Assembly (NCBI GenBank): GCA_947367345.1
Contig: CANBDL010000006.1
Span: forward strand, 1 to 33,259
Direction: 5' to 3'
DNA from: an uncultured Alphaproteobacteria bacterium
Lineage (GTDB): Bacteria; Pseudomonadota; Alphaproteobacteria; RUG11792
Length of the DNA: 33,259 bases
Part shown: one piece after another, positions 6,797-14,552 of the stretch
How positions within the stretch are numbered: the first letter of the stretch is position 1
Layout of the letters: each line of letters begins with the position of its first letter
Position numbers and translations under genes: made by a program
The notes under the pieces: generated by a model
The model's database searches: none
Told to the model about the DNA's origin: nothing
The model's input: the letters and a program-made list of their open reading frames with translations, nothing else

Positions 6797-8694
6797 CTCT
6801 CAACCATCTCAACAAAGTCTTCCAAGCTCATGGACTCATTCTTCATGGATCCGAACTTCCTAACAGATACGCCTCCTGTCTCAGCCTCTTTGGCTCCACA
6901 GACGAGTATGTATGGTATCTTCTTCATGGAGGAGTCATTGACCTTGTAGCTGATTTTCTCCTTGCTGTAGTCCGTTACGCACATCACCCCAAGCTCCTCA
7001 AGCCTTTCACGCACAGATTCGCAGTAGCCTATCTGGTCTTCATGGATGGAGGCTATACACACCTGAACTGGGGCGATCCAGAATGGTAGGGCCCCTCCGT
7101 AGTTCTCGATCAAAATACCGCAGAAGCGCTCGAGGGATCCGGCCAGGGCTCTATGAAGTATAACAGGCTGCTTGCGTGATCCGTCCTTGTCGACGTATGT
7201 GAGCCCGAAGCGTTCAGGTAGCACGAAGTCGACCTGGAGCGTTCCGCACTGCCAATCGCGCCCGAGGGAATCCTTGAGTACGAACTCGAGCTTAGGGCCG
7301 TAGAAGGCTCCTTCACCTTCGTTAATCGTATAACTCAATCCTGCCGCCTTGGACGCCTCCTCGAGAGCATGCTCAGCCTTATCCCAGATTTCATCGCTGC
7401 CGGCGCGCTTTTCCGGTCTGGTTGAGAATTTCACAGATATATCGTGGAAGCCGAATTTGGCGTATAACTCCTTGATCATAGAGCACACATCAATTGTCTC
7501 GCTGATGATCTGGTCCTCTGTACAGAATATATGTCCGTCGTCCTGTGTAAACTGCCTGAGGCGCATTAGGCCATGCAGTGCCCCTGATGGCTCGTTGCGG
7601 TGACACATTCCGAATTCGGCGACTCGGTAAGGCAGGCTGCGATAGCTCTTGACCTCTCCGTGCTGATAGATTGTGACGTGGCCCGGGCAGTTCATAGGCT
7701 TGATCGCCATCTGGTTCTCATCGCTGTCCGATACAACGAACATGTTCTCGTGGAATTTGTCCCAGTGACCAGATTGCTCCCATAGGCGGCGGCTGAGTAT
7801 TACAGGGGTCTGGACCACGAAATAACCGTGTTTTCTTATGAGTTTTTCTATAGTATCCTTGACGTTTTGGAATAATATGTGGCCGTTCTTGAGCCAGAAT
7901 ACACTGCCGGCTGCCGAATCGTTCAACAAAAATAGGTCTAGGGCTGGGCCGAGCTTGCGGTGGTCGCGCTTCTTGGCTTCCTCGATTAGTGCAAGATGTG
8001 CCTCCAAGTCCTTCTTGGTCGCGAAGGCAGTACCATATACCCTCTGGAGCTTCTCACCCTTGGAGTCCCCGCGCCAGTATGATCCCGATACATCCTGTAG
8101 CTTGTACGACCCGCCATCTATTACGCTCGTTGACGGTATGTGTGGGCCTCGGCATAGATCGCAGAAGCTTTCTTGGCTGTCCGGATCTCCTATGTAATAT
8201 ACGCTAACTGTCTCGTCTTCTATGCCGTCAATTAGCTCGAGTTTGAATTTATTGTCTTTGAATATCTCGCGAGCTTCTTGCTTCGTTACATCTCTGCGCC
8301 TGAAAGACAGCTTGGATCCTATGAGCTCTTTCATTTTTGCCTGGATCTTGTCTAGATCGTCGATTGAGAGTGGGCTATTGAGCTTGATGTCGTAGTAATA
8401 CCCGCCTTCGATCACAGGGCCTATGGCGAACCTCGCATCTGGATACAGCTTCTCTACCGCCATAGCTGTTATATGTGCGCAGCTGTGTCTTAATATCTCG
8501 AGCCCCTCAGGAGTATCTTTTGAGATGAACTCGAGATTATCTTTGTCTTTTAATTGTGTTGTGGTTGAGAGATCGTAAGTCGTACCGTTTATTTTTACAG
8601 CTACTATGTTTTTGAACTTAGTTTGCTTGAGTATGTCGAATATACTATGCGTTTCTACTCTTATACTTCCTAAACCTATAACATTTATATTCAT
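6784..8694 (-). CDS. thrS: Threonyl-tRNA synthetase
   Basis: Charges tRNA-Thr with threonine. The 636-residue length is standard. Domains in order: N-terminal TGS domain (1-62), editing/second additional domain with the zinc-type motif HSCAH (His70, His74) and CRGPH further on, class II catalytic core with motif 2 (FGMCHRNEPSGALHGLMRLR) and motif 3 (PVILHRALAGSLERF), and a C-terminal anticodon-binding domain beginning near WIAPVQVCI. The gene is much GC-richer than its neighbours, with codons ending in G or C favoured, yet looks intact. It is preceded by a TATGTTAAAAT promoter and ends in a hairpin that contains its stop codon. Confidence 0.97.
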   Translation of the reverse strand: MNINVIGLGSIRVETHSIFDILKQTKFKNIVAVKINGTTYDLSTTTQLKDKDNLEFISKDTPEGLEILRHSCAHITAMAVEKLYPDARFAIGPVIEGGYYYDIKLNSPLSIDDLDKIQAKMKELIGSKLSFRRRDVTKQEAREIFKDNKFKLELIDGIEDETVSVYYIGDPDSQESFCDLCRGPHIPSTSVIDGGSYKLQDVSGSYWRGDSKGEKLQRVYGTAFATKKDLEAHLALIEEAKKRDHRKLGPALDLFLLNDSAAGSVFWLKNGHILFQNVKDTIEKLIRKHGYFVVQTPVILSRRLWEQSGHWDKFHENMFVVSDSDENQMAIKPMNCPGHVTIYQHGEVKSYRSLPYRVAEFGMCHRNEPSGALHGLMRLRQFTQDDGHIFCTEDQIISETIDVCSMIKELYAKFGFHDISVKFSTRPEKRAGSDEIWDKAEHALEEASKAAGLSYTINEGEGAFYGPKLEFVLKDSLGRDWQCGTLQVDFVLPERFGLTYVDKDGSRKQPVILHRALAGSLERFCGILIENYGGALPFWIAPVQVCIASIHEDQIGYCESVRERLEELGVMCVTDYSKEKISYKVNDSSMKKIPYILVCGAKEAETGGVSVRKFGSMKNESMSLEDFVEMVEREMQ

Positions 8695-8735
8695 ACATCA
8701 ACCGATTTTATTTTATGACCAACGAAACTACATAC

Positions 8736-8746
8736 ATTTTAACATA
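8736..8746 (-). promoter_or_regulatory. thrS promoter (extended -10 TATGTTAAAAT)
   Basis: Minus-strand TATGTTAAAAT with the -10 box at 8741-8736, about 41 bases before the thrS ATG. No T-box or other leader structure typical of regulated synthetase genes is visible in the short leader. Confidence 0.55.
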
Positions 8747-9083
8747 TTTATAAGATATCCTGTGTACAGATTAATAATTTTTTCAAGATATAATTTCATC
8801 TATCGGAGCCTATTTGCAATTTCTGCTTTTGCGTTCATACCGTAATACACACAGAGGCATATCTACTATTATTCTGTGGTTGCAATAATTTTATCCATGA
8901 TTGTTTCGTCTGGCTGATATTAATGACTGCTAAAACGCATTTATACTCAGATTGTAAAAATCGTGCGGATTAGCGTTTTGATAGACGCATGGCTAAGTCA
9001 TTCATAAATCACCTAGTTGTATAGATGGCTGTATCCACACATGCATAAAACTCACAGAGAACAAGTAATTTTGTAATCTAATA
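8747..9083. other. Intergenic region between rho and thrS without a recognisable gene
   Basis: AT-rich sequence with no start-to-stop frame that resembles a protein, no tRNA arm motifs, and no strong terminator behind rho on the minus strand. Confidence 0.5.
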
Positions 9084-10352
9084 TCACCGTCCCATGACAT
9101 CAAAAAACTCAACGTTGTTCTTGGTCATCTTGCATTTATCAGTTAAGAACTCCATTGCTTCTATTGATGACATCGGCCCAAGTATACGGCGCAGTATCCA
9201 TATTTTCTGAAGCATTGTATTATCTTTGATTAACAGCTCTTCTTTTCTTGTACCAGACTTATTAACGTCTATGGCTGGGAATATACGTTTGTCGGATATC
9301 TTTCTGTCTAAAACTATTTCCGAGTTGCCTGTACCCTTAAATTCTTCAAATATCACATCGTCCATACGAGAACCTGTTTCAACAAGAGCTGTTGCAATTA
9401 TTGTCAGAGACCCGCCTTCTTCTATGTTTCTTGCTGCCCCAAAGAATCTCTTAGGTCTTTGCAATGCATGTGCGTCTATACCTCCGGTAAGCACCTTACC
9501 TGATGCAGGAGCGACTGTATTATAGGCCCTTGCAAGACGAGTAATTGAGTCTAGCAGTATTAATACGTCTTTCTTCTGTTCGACAAGCCTCTTAGCCTTT
9601 TCTATTACCATCTCAGATACTTGGACATGTCTTGACACAGGTTCATCAAACGTTGAGCTTATAACCTCGCCCTGTATTGATCTCTGCATATCTGTAACTT
9701 CTTCAGGTCTTTCATCTATTAGTAATACTATAATGTGTATATCTGGGTATTTTGTTGCAACGGACTGAGCTATGGTTTTGAGCATTACCGTCTTACCTGT
9801 TCTAGGCGGAGCAACTATCAAGGCTCTTTGGCCCTTGCCTATCGGAGATACTATATCTATAATTCTTTGTGTTGTATTTGCTATCTTGTTGTCTCCGTAA
9901 TTTTCAACCTCAAGTCTTAGCATTTCGTTTGGGTATAACGGTGTTAGATTGTCAAACGTTGTTCTCTTGCGTGAGTTCTCTGGTGTATCTCCGTTGACTG
10001 AGTTAATACGAGATATCGTGAAAAATTTTTCGCCCTCACGAGGCTGTTTTACGTTTGCCTCAATTACATCTCCAGTCTTAAGCCAGAATCTCTTTATAAA
10101 CGACGCAGATATGTATATGTCATCAGGGCCAGGTAAATAGTTCGACTCCGCAGATCTTAGAAAGCCAAATCCGTCTGGGAGTATTTCTATTACACCCTCT
10201 ACTATAACAGTAATGGATTGCTCTGACATCTTTTTTAGCAGTGCATATATGATATCTTGTTTACGGAGGTTATTGGCGTTCTCTACACCATACTCTTCTG
10301 CTAAAGCAAGCAACTCGCTTGGAGACTTACTCTTGATTTCTTTTAGATTCAT
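9084..10352 (-). CDS. rho: Transcription termination factor Rho
   Basis: Hexameric RNA helicase that ends transcription at Rho-dependent sites. The 422-residue product matches the usual length of about 420. It has an N-terminal helical Rho_N domain (1-45), a cold-shock-like RNA-binding domain with DGFGFLR (60-66) and PGPDDIYIS, and the ATPase core with P-loop APPRTGKT (181-188), [14 protein letters not shown], Walker [17 protein letters not shown] and the [20 protein letters not shown] segment. It lacks the long insertions seen in some actinobacterial Rho proteins. The scarcity of strong intrinsic terminators elsewhere in the window fits a genome that leans on Rho. The long leader contains two palindromes listed separately. 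Confidence 0.97.
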   Translation of the reverse strand: MNLKEIKSKSPSELLALAEEYGVENANNLRKQDIIYALLKKMSEQSITVIVEGVIEILPDGFGFLRSAESNYLPGPDDIYISASFIKRFWLKTGDVIEANVKQPREGEKFFTISRINSVNGDTPENSRKRTTFDNLTPLYPNEMLRLEVENYGDNKIANTTQRIIDIVSPIGKGQRALIVAPPRTGKTVMLKTIAQSVATKYPDIHIIVLLIDERPEEVTDMQRSIQGEVISSTFDEPVSRHVQVSEMVIEKAKRLVEQKKDVLILLDSITRLARAYNTVAPASGKVLTGGIDAHALQRPKRFFGAARNIEEGGSLTIIATALVETGSRMDDVIFEEFKGTGNSEIVLDRKISDKRIFPAIDVNKSGTRKEELLIKDNTMLQKIWILRRILGPMSSIEAMEFLTDKCKMTKNNVEFFDVMGR

Positions 10353-10380
10353 GCGTTTCTTATACCTGTAGGAAAATTGG

Positions 10381-10399
10381 ATGTATGTTCAACATACAT
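10381..10399. promoter_or_regulatory. 19-base palindrome in the rho leader
   Basis: ATGTATGTT, one central base, AACATACAT: a perfect 9+1+9 inverted repeat 28 bases before the rho start codon. It could be a dimeric repressor operator or, in the mRNA, a tight stem. No T tract follows. Confidence 0.5.
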
Positions 10400-10436
10400 A
10401 TGTCAATATGCGCCTTGAATATTCACGGTTATTTTG

Positions 10437-10468
10437 TTGTCAGACAGAGCGCAATTGCGCAACGACAA
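10437..10468. promoter_or_regulatory. Nested inverted repeats in the rho-prmC intergenic region
   Basis: A 12-base perfect palindrome GCGCAATTGCGC (10449-10460) lies inside an outer TTGTC (10437-10441) / GACAA (10464-10468) pair. It sits between the divergent rho and prmC genes. It is unusually GC-rich for this spacer and may be a protein site or an RNA structure. Confidence 0.45.
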
Positions 10469-10478
10469 TGACACTTTT

Positions 10479-10508
10479 ATTCTATAATATACACATGAGG
10501 CAATGCAA
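10479..10508 (-). promoter_or_regulatory. Candidate rho promoter (TTGCAT-18-TAGAAT)
   Basis: On the minus strand TTGCAT (10508-10503), 18 bases, TAGAAT (10484-10479). TATAGA at a 16-base spacing is an alternative -10. This would give rho a leader of about 120 bases containing both palindromes. Confidence 0.4.
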
Positions 10509-10539
10509 GTTTTTTGGTGGTCCGTAGAGACAAAATACT

Positions 10540-10550
10540 TATGCTACAAT
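10540..10550 (+). promoter_or_regulatory. prmC promoter (extended -10 TATGCTACAAT)
   Basis: TATG at 10540-10543 and TACAAT at 10545-10550, 25 bases before the prmC ATG. The same 11-mer occurs upstream of lysS on the other strand. Confidence 0.6.
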
Positions 10551-10575
10551 AAACCCATCACACCACGCAACAACA

Positions 10576-11406
10576 ATGCCAACAATAAATATCTCAGAAA
10601 TAAAATCAATAGACAAGAGAGATTTATACATACTACTCTCGCACTACCTCAAGGTACCATACTACAAGATAATCACAGATAGAATAACAGAGGTAGACAA
10701 GGGATTTATGGATATGGTGAATGAGCGCAGGGTTGGTGTGCCGGTAGCAAAGATCATAGGCTCCAAGGAGTTTTACGGGTTAGACTTCATAACAAACCAG
10801 TACACGCTCGATCCAAGGCCTGAGACTGAGCTGATGATAGACTGCCTCACGCAACATGTTAATCGTAACGAGGAGATCGCAATGCTCGACCTCGGCTGCG
10901 GAACAGGCTGTATCGGTATCACGGCACTGACATTATACAAGGAGTCCACCTGCGACTTTGTTGATATATGCGAAAAGGCACTTGCAACGACCGAGGCAAA
11001 TTGCCAAGCACACAAAGCCCAAGATCGCGCCAGGTTCATACAAAGCGACTGGTTCGACAAGGTGCCGCGCAACAAGGAGTACGACGTAATACTCTGCAAC
11101 CCTCCATACATCCGTACAGATTACGACCTCGACCGAGACACTCTTCACGACCCGCATCTCGCGTTATTCGGCGGAGAAGACGGCCTGGCATGCTACAGGA
11201 AAATCGTGCCGCACCTGCGTCGCCACTGCAAATACATCGCCTTACTCGAGATCGGCTATGACCAAGGACAAAGCGTGGTTGAGCTCGTACGTAATTCATA
11301 CGGCGGTTGGGAGTCTGTCGAGGTTCGCAAGGATTACGGTGGCCACGACAGACTCGTCATATGTAAAAAACGCCAGCCCAACACAGAGCTGCAACCCAGC
11401 CTTTGA
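10576..11406 (+). CDS. prmC: Peptide chain release factor N5-glutamine methyltransferase PrmC/HemK
   Basis: Methylates the Gln of the GGQ motif in release factors RF1 and RF2, using S-adenosylmethionine. The 276-residue product has the N-terminal helical domain (about 1-75), the PrmC-specific IIGSKEFYGLDF and DPRPETE segments (61-84), the SAM-binding motif DLGCGTGCIG (105-114) and the catalytic NPPY (175-178). The C-terminal KDYGGHDR segment is typical. The gene is GC-rich (36 of 60 bases in the block starting at 11161) compared with flanking spacers. It is first in a plus-strand run with ddl and dusB, although ddl may also have its own promoter. Confidence 0.95.
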   Translation: MPTINISEIKSIDKRDLYILLSHYLKVPYYKIITDRITEVDKGFMDMVNERRVGVPVAKIIGSKEFYGLDFITNQYTLDPRPETELMIDCLTQHVNRNEEIAMLDLGCGTGCIGITALTLYKESTCDFVDICEKALATTEANCQAHKAQDRARFIQSDWFDKVPRNKEYDVILCNPPYIRTDYDLDRDTLHDPHLALFGGEDGLACYRKIVPHLRRHCKYIALLEIGYDQGQSVVELVRNSYGGWESVEVRKDYGGHDRLVICKKRQPNTELQPSL

Positions 11407-11427
11407 TATTTCAATAGTTGCGGTTAA

Positions 11428-11438
11428 TATGATAAAAT
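11428..11438 (+). promoter_or_regulatory. Possible internal promoter before ddl (TATGATAAAAT)
   Basis: TATG at 11428-11431 and TAAAAT at 11433-11438, about 29 bases before the ddl ATG. It matches the extended -10 pattern of other genes here, so ddl-dusB may be transcribed separately from prmC. Confidence 0.5.
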
Positions 11439-11467
11439 GAGTGCGTTAAGATTCTTATATTACTCAG

Positions 11468-12406
11468 ATGCATCAGTATAACCAGCAATCTAGGATAGCC
11501 ATACTATACGGCGGCTTCTCGCACGAGAGAGATATTTCCCTGAGATCCGGGCAAAACGCCTACGATATATTGCGCGCGCACTTTGAAAACATCGAGCTCG
11601 TAGACGTTACTCATGACCTGGCTTGGTGCGAACGGATCCTGGATGCAGACTTCGTTTTCAATATGTTGCACGGGGATTATGGCGAGGACGGCCGCGTTCA
11701 ATCTGTACTGGATATGCTGAGCAAGAAACACAACACGAGCGGGGCCACGACGTCGGCATTATGCTTCGACAAACATTTATGCACGGCGGTATTGAAGGCG
11801 GGCGGCATCAAGTCTCTGCATTTCCCGTCCGACATTGTTGTAAATGCCGATGATCTTAGCTCTCTCAATATCTCAGACATACGCTTCTCGCACGCCTCAC
11901 ATAACAACCCCAAACCACCATACATAATAAAGCCAAGCAACTCAGGCTCCAGCTTAGGGGTTTATATCATTAATGACAACAAAGATATCGAGAAGTGTGC
12001 TAGGGAATGGCAATTCGGCAAGTACGCAATAATCCAGGAGCTCATTCACGGTATCGAAGTCACAGGCACAGTCATTGCAAATAAATTCATAGGCGCGATG
12101 CACATCGATTACAGCTCGTGCGACTTCTTTGATTATGACCAGAAATACACGAAGCCGTACAACAAGATAAACCTCAAGAACCACAAGATATACGCCAGGC
12201 TGGAGGACGTGTGCCTCGCGATATACGACATACTCAATTGCAAAGGCATGGTGCGTATCGACTTCATATATAACGAAGAGCGCGATATGCTATATTTCCT
12301 TGAGGTCAATACTCAGCCAGGATTCTCGTCCAAATCCATCGTGCCCGTTGTAGCCGAGCAAAACGGTTATAGCGCACTCGAGATACTAAGGATGCAGATG
12401 GTGTAG
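11468..12406 (+). CDS. ddl: D-alanine--D-alanine ligase
   Basis: Joins two D-alanines with ATP for the peptidoglycan stem peptide. The 312-residue ATP-grasp enzyme shows the family landmarks: YGGFSHERDISLRSGQ (14-29), NMLHGDYGEDGRVQ, the ATP-grasp segment YIIKPSNSGSSLGV, the IIQELIHGIEVTGTVI segment, and the metal-binding EVNTQPGFSS near the C-terminus (EVNT.PG is the family form). The length is typical of DdlB. Its stop is one base before the dusB start, so the two are coupled. With murC in the next operon, it indicates that D-Ala-D-Ala-containing precursors are still made. It shares the GC-rich codon style of prmC and dusB. Confidence 0.95.
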   Translation: MHQYNQQSRIAILYGGFSHERDISLRSGQNAYDILRAHFENIELVDVTHDLAWCERILDADFVFNMLHGDYGEDGRVQSVLDMLSKKHNTSGATTSALCFDKHLCTAVLKAGGIKSLHFPSDIVVNADDLSSLNISDIRFSHASHNNPKPPYIIKPSNSGSSLGVYIINDNKDIEKCAREWQFGKYAIIQELIHGIEVTGTVIANKFIGAMHIDYSSCDFFDYDQKYTKPYNKINLKNHKIYARLEDVCLAIYDILNCKGMVRIDFIYNEERDMLYFLEVNTQPGFSSKSIVPVVAEQNGYSALEILRMQMV

Positions 12407-12407
12407 C

Positions 12408-13355
12408 ATGTTGAATGTCGGTAATGTCACACTGAAGACAAATGTCTTATTGGCCCCAATGGCTGGAGTAACTGATTATCCATTCCGTACGATAATACGT
12501 AAGTTCGGCGATTTCCTTGTGTTTAGCGAGATGATAGCCAGCCAGGCCATGATACGCCATGTGATAAGAACAAAGAAGATGGTCGACAGGCTTGATGACA
12601 TGACGGCAATACAGATAGCCGGATCGGACCCAGATGTAATGGCTGAGGCAGCCAAGATAAGCGTTGATTGCGGCGCTAGGCTTCTCGATATAAACATGGG
12701 GTGCCCCGTCAAGAAGATCGTGAATAACTACGCTGGTTCGGCCCTCATGAAGGACGAGCGCCTGGCCGGACGCATTATGGAGTCTGTTGCAAGAGCAGTT
12801 GATGTGCCAGTATCACTCAAGACAAGGCTCGGCTGGGACAACGATCACCGTAACGCAGTCAGCATGGCGAAAATCGCCGAGAACTCCGGGATCAAGATGA
12901 TTACGATACACGGAAGGACAAGATTCCAAATGTTTAACGGTAAGGCCGCATGGGACCAGGTTAAGGCCGTCAAGGACTCCGTTCTGGTACCGGTTATCGT
13001 GAATGGAGACATCAACTCACCCGACGATGCTAACAAAGCTATTTGCGAAAGTGGATGTGACGGGGTTATGATTGGCCGCGGGTCCGTCGGTTCTCCTTGG
13101 CTACTCAACTCAGTTGACCACATACTCAATTCAGCCGCCTTGGTTGATTTTGATAAGAAGGCTCTCCTCAATGAGCACATACAACTTATGCTTGAATTCT
13201 ACGACCAAGAGAATGTGTACAAGCTATGCCGCAAGGTTCTTTTATCTTACTGCAAGGGCTTCGGAGGCGCATCGGCACTACGCGACAAGATTAATAGAAT
13301 CGACAACCTCGAAGATACTATGGATGTCTTGCAGGAGATATCCAGTGGGATTTAG
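12408..13355 (+). CDS. dusB: tRNA-dihydrouridine synthase (DusB type)
   Basis: FMN-dependent reduction of uridines in the tRNA D-loop. The 315-residue product has the TIM-barrel landmarks of the Dus family: LLAPMAGVTDYPFR (14-27), the catalytic-cysteine motif INMGCPVKKI, SLKTRLGWD, TIHGRTRFQMF, PVIVNGDI and GVMIGRGSVGSPWL. The small C-terminal helical domain follows and includes the HIQLMLEFYDQENVYKLCRK segment. The YPFR and MGCPVKK motifs favour DusB over DusA or DusC. It lies one base after ddl. Many alphaproteobacteria have DusB beside ntrBC; that context is absent here. Confidence 0.93.
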   Translation: MLNVGNVTLKTNVLLAPMAGVTDYPFRTIIRKFGDFLVFSEMIASQAMIRHVIRTKKMVDRLDDMTAIQIAGSDPDVMAEAAKISVDCGARLLDINMGCPVKKIVNNYAGSALMKDERLAGRIMESVARAVDVPVSLKTRLGWDNDHRNAVSMAKIAENSGIKMITIHGRTRFQMFNGKAAWDQVKAVKDSVLVPVIVNGDINSPDDANKAICESGCDGVMIGRGSVGSPWLLNSVDHILNSAALVDFDKKALLNEHIQLMLEFYDQENVYKLCRKVLLSYCKGFGGASALRDKINRIDNLEDTMDVLQEISSGI

Positions 13356-13435
13356 CTGAGGAAGTGTTGCTGGACGGTTTTACGATACAATACCGCTGTA
13401 ATACCTAAGACGATATTGCATGAGGTTGCAAGTAC

Positions 13436-13446
13436 TATGATAAAAT
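13436..13446 (+). promoter_or_regulatory. sfsA promoter (TATGATAAAAT)
   Basis: TATG 13436-13439 and TAAAAT 13441-13446, with TTGCAT at 13416-13421 as a possible distant -35. The predicted transcript starts near 13453, so the ATG at 13473 is the first usable start codon. Confidence 0.5.
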
Positions 13447-13472
13447 TAAACGTATCAAGATACCCCAATAAA

Positions 13473-14242
13473 ATGAGTCTAAAATAACCCCAGCTCCAAA
13501 AATACATCACAAATCCAAGCTCACAGAAGCAATAATCATAAGACGCACCAGTAGGTTTACAATAGACGTAAATATCTCTGGTGACATCACAAAATGTCAC
13601 TGTCCAAGCACAGGTCGTATAGGCAATATAGATCTCGCTAACGTTCCTTGCCTCCTGTCTCAAAGCGATAATCCAGCAAGAAAAACAAAGTATACGATAG
13701 AAGCCATATCGCTCAACAGACCAAGTGACAAAAACAAAAGCTGGATAGGCATAAACCAGAATGCAATCAATAGATACGTAGAATACTATCTCAGTAACGG
13801 ATATTTCGATAAAATGATCGGTGCTGGCACAGACATCAAGAGAGAGGTTGTGTTGGGAGATAGCAAGCTAGACTTCCTCGCCAACAGTAACATATATGTT
13901 GAAGTAAAAACACCTCTGCAATATTTACAGGTTGACCTGCCATCATACATAAAAACACACGACACTGCGCCATTTACATCTACAGATAGGTTGATACGAC
14001 ATATTACGCAACTTGGCAATAGCCTTAAACAAAAGGAACGAGCTATAATGCTTATATGTTTTATGTATGATAACCCTGGTTTTCAGGTGGTAGAAAAACA
14101 CAGAAGTATGAATTACGAAGAGGTAAAATGCGCCATAGACAAAGCTAGAGCGATGGGATTAGAGAACTGGCAGGCTAACTTTAAGATGACTGAGGATTAT
14201 GTTGTATTGACGGGATATTGGGAATTGGGTGATGTGGGGTGA
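13473..14242 (+). pseudogene. sfsA: SfsA-family DNA/RNA nuclease gene with a frameshift near the start
   Basis: SfsA proteins are PD-(D/E)XK-type nucleases first named for sugar fermentation stimulation. Nearly the whole family can be read in one frame from 13472 to 14242: IIIRRTSRFTIDV, the signature CHCPSTGRIGNI, KYTIEAISLNRP, WIGINQNAINRYVE, the active-site Asp in KLDFLA followed by VEVKTP, and a C-terminal CAIDKARAMGLENW. That frame has no ATG, GTG or TTG before the conserved part. The ATG at 13473 reads MSLK and hits TAA. One extra A in the AAAA run at 13481-13484 would join it to the body as MSLKITPAPKIHHK. So this is a recent frameshift, a sequencing error, or expression from a non-standard start or slippage. 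The remaining frame of about 250 codons is clean, arguing against long decay. An in-frame ATG at 13814 would give only the C-terminal 142 residues. Confidence 0.8.
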
Positions 14243-14267
14243 TTTTGGATTATGCAACCTGTAAAAC

Positions 14268-14552
14268 CTATTCAATCATAGCTATCCTGGCTTTGGCTTC
14301 CTGGCTAACTTCCCTTGTATTCCCAAGCAGCTTACTCTTAAAGCGTCTTGATTTGATTGGCGCGCCTATCAAAGGCTTTCCTGGCCTCTCGCTTACCTTA
14401 TACACCTTATTTTTCTCTCTTTCCCTCTCTTCTTCTGCCAGTTTGTCGTAGACGTGCTTTTGGCCGTTGTGAAATCCAATCATCATTCCGGCGAATACAA
14501 AACAAATACACGATATAAATATCATTATTATTAAAACAATACTTTTTTTCAT
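14268..14552 (-). CDS. Small single-pass membrane protein of the murC operon
   Basis: I do not recognise a family. The 94-residue product has one N-terminal transmembrane segment (about 4-26) that could also serve as a signal anchor, then a charged helix rich in Glu, Arg and Lys (38-50), and a basic Pro/Gly-containing tail. Its ATG overlaps the murC stop as ATGA, which indicates translational coupling and supports it as a real gene. In many bacteria murC is followed by murB, ddl or ftsQ; here it is followed by this small bitopic protein. A role in cell wall synthesis or division is only a context-based guess. It converges on sfsA with 25 bases between stops. Confidence 0.7.
   Translation of the reverse strand: MKKSIVLIIMIFISCICFVFAGMMIGFHNGQKHVYDKLAEEEREREKNKVYKVSERPGKPLIGAPIKSRRFKSKLLGNTREVSQEAKARIAMIE

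Noticed and set aside
13352-13663. Minus-strand 103-codon frame across the dusB-sfsA junction
   Set aside because: It lies opposite the recognisable SfsA sequence and has no motif of its own.
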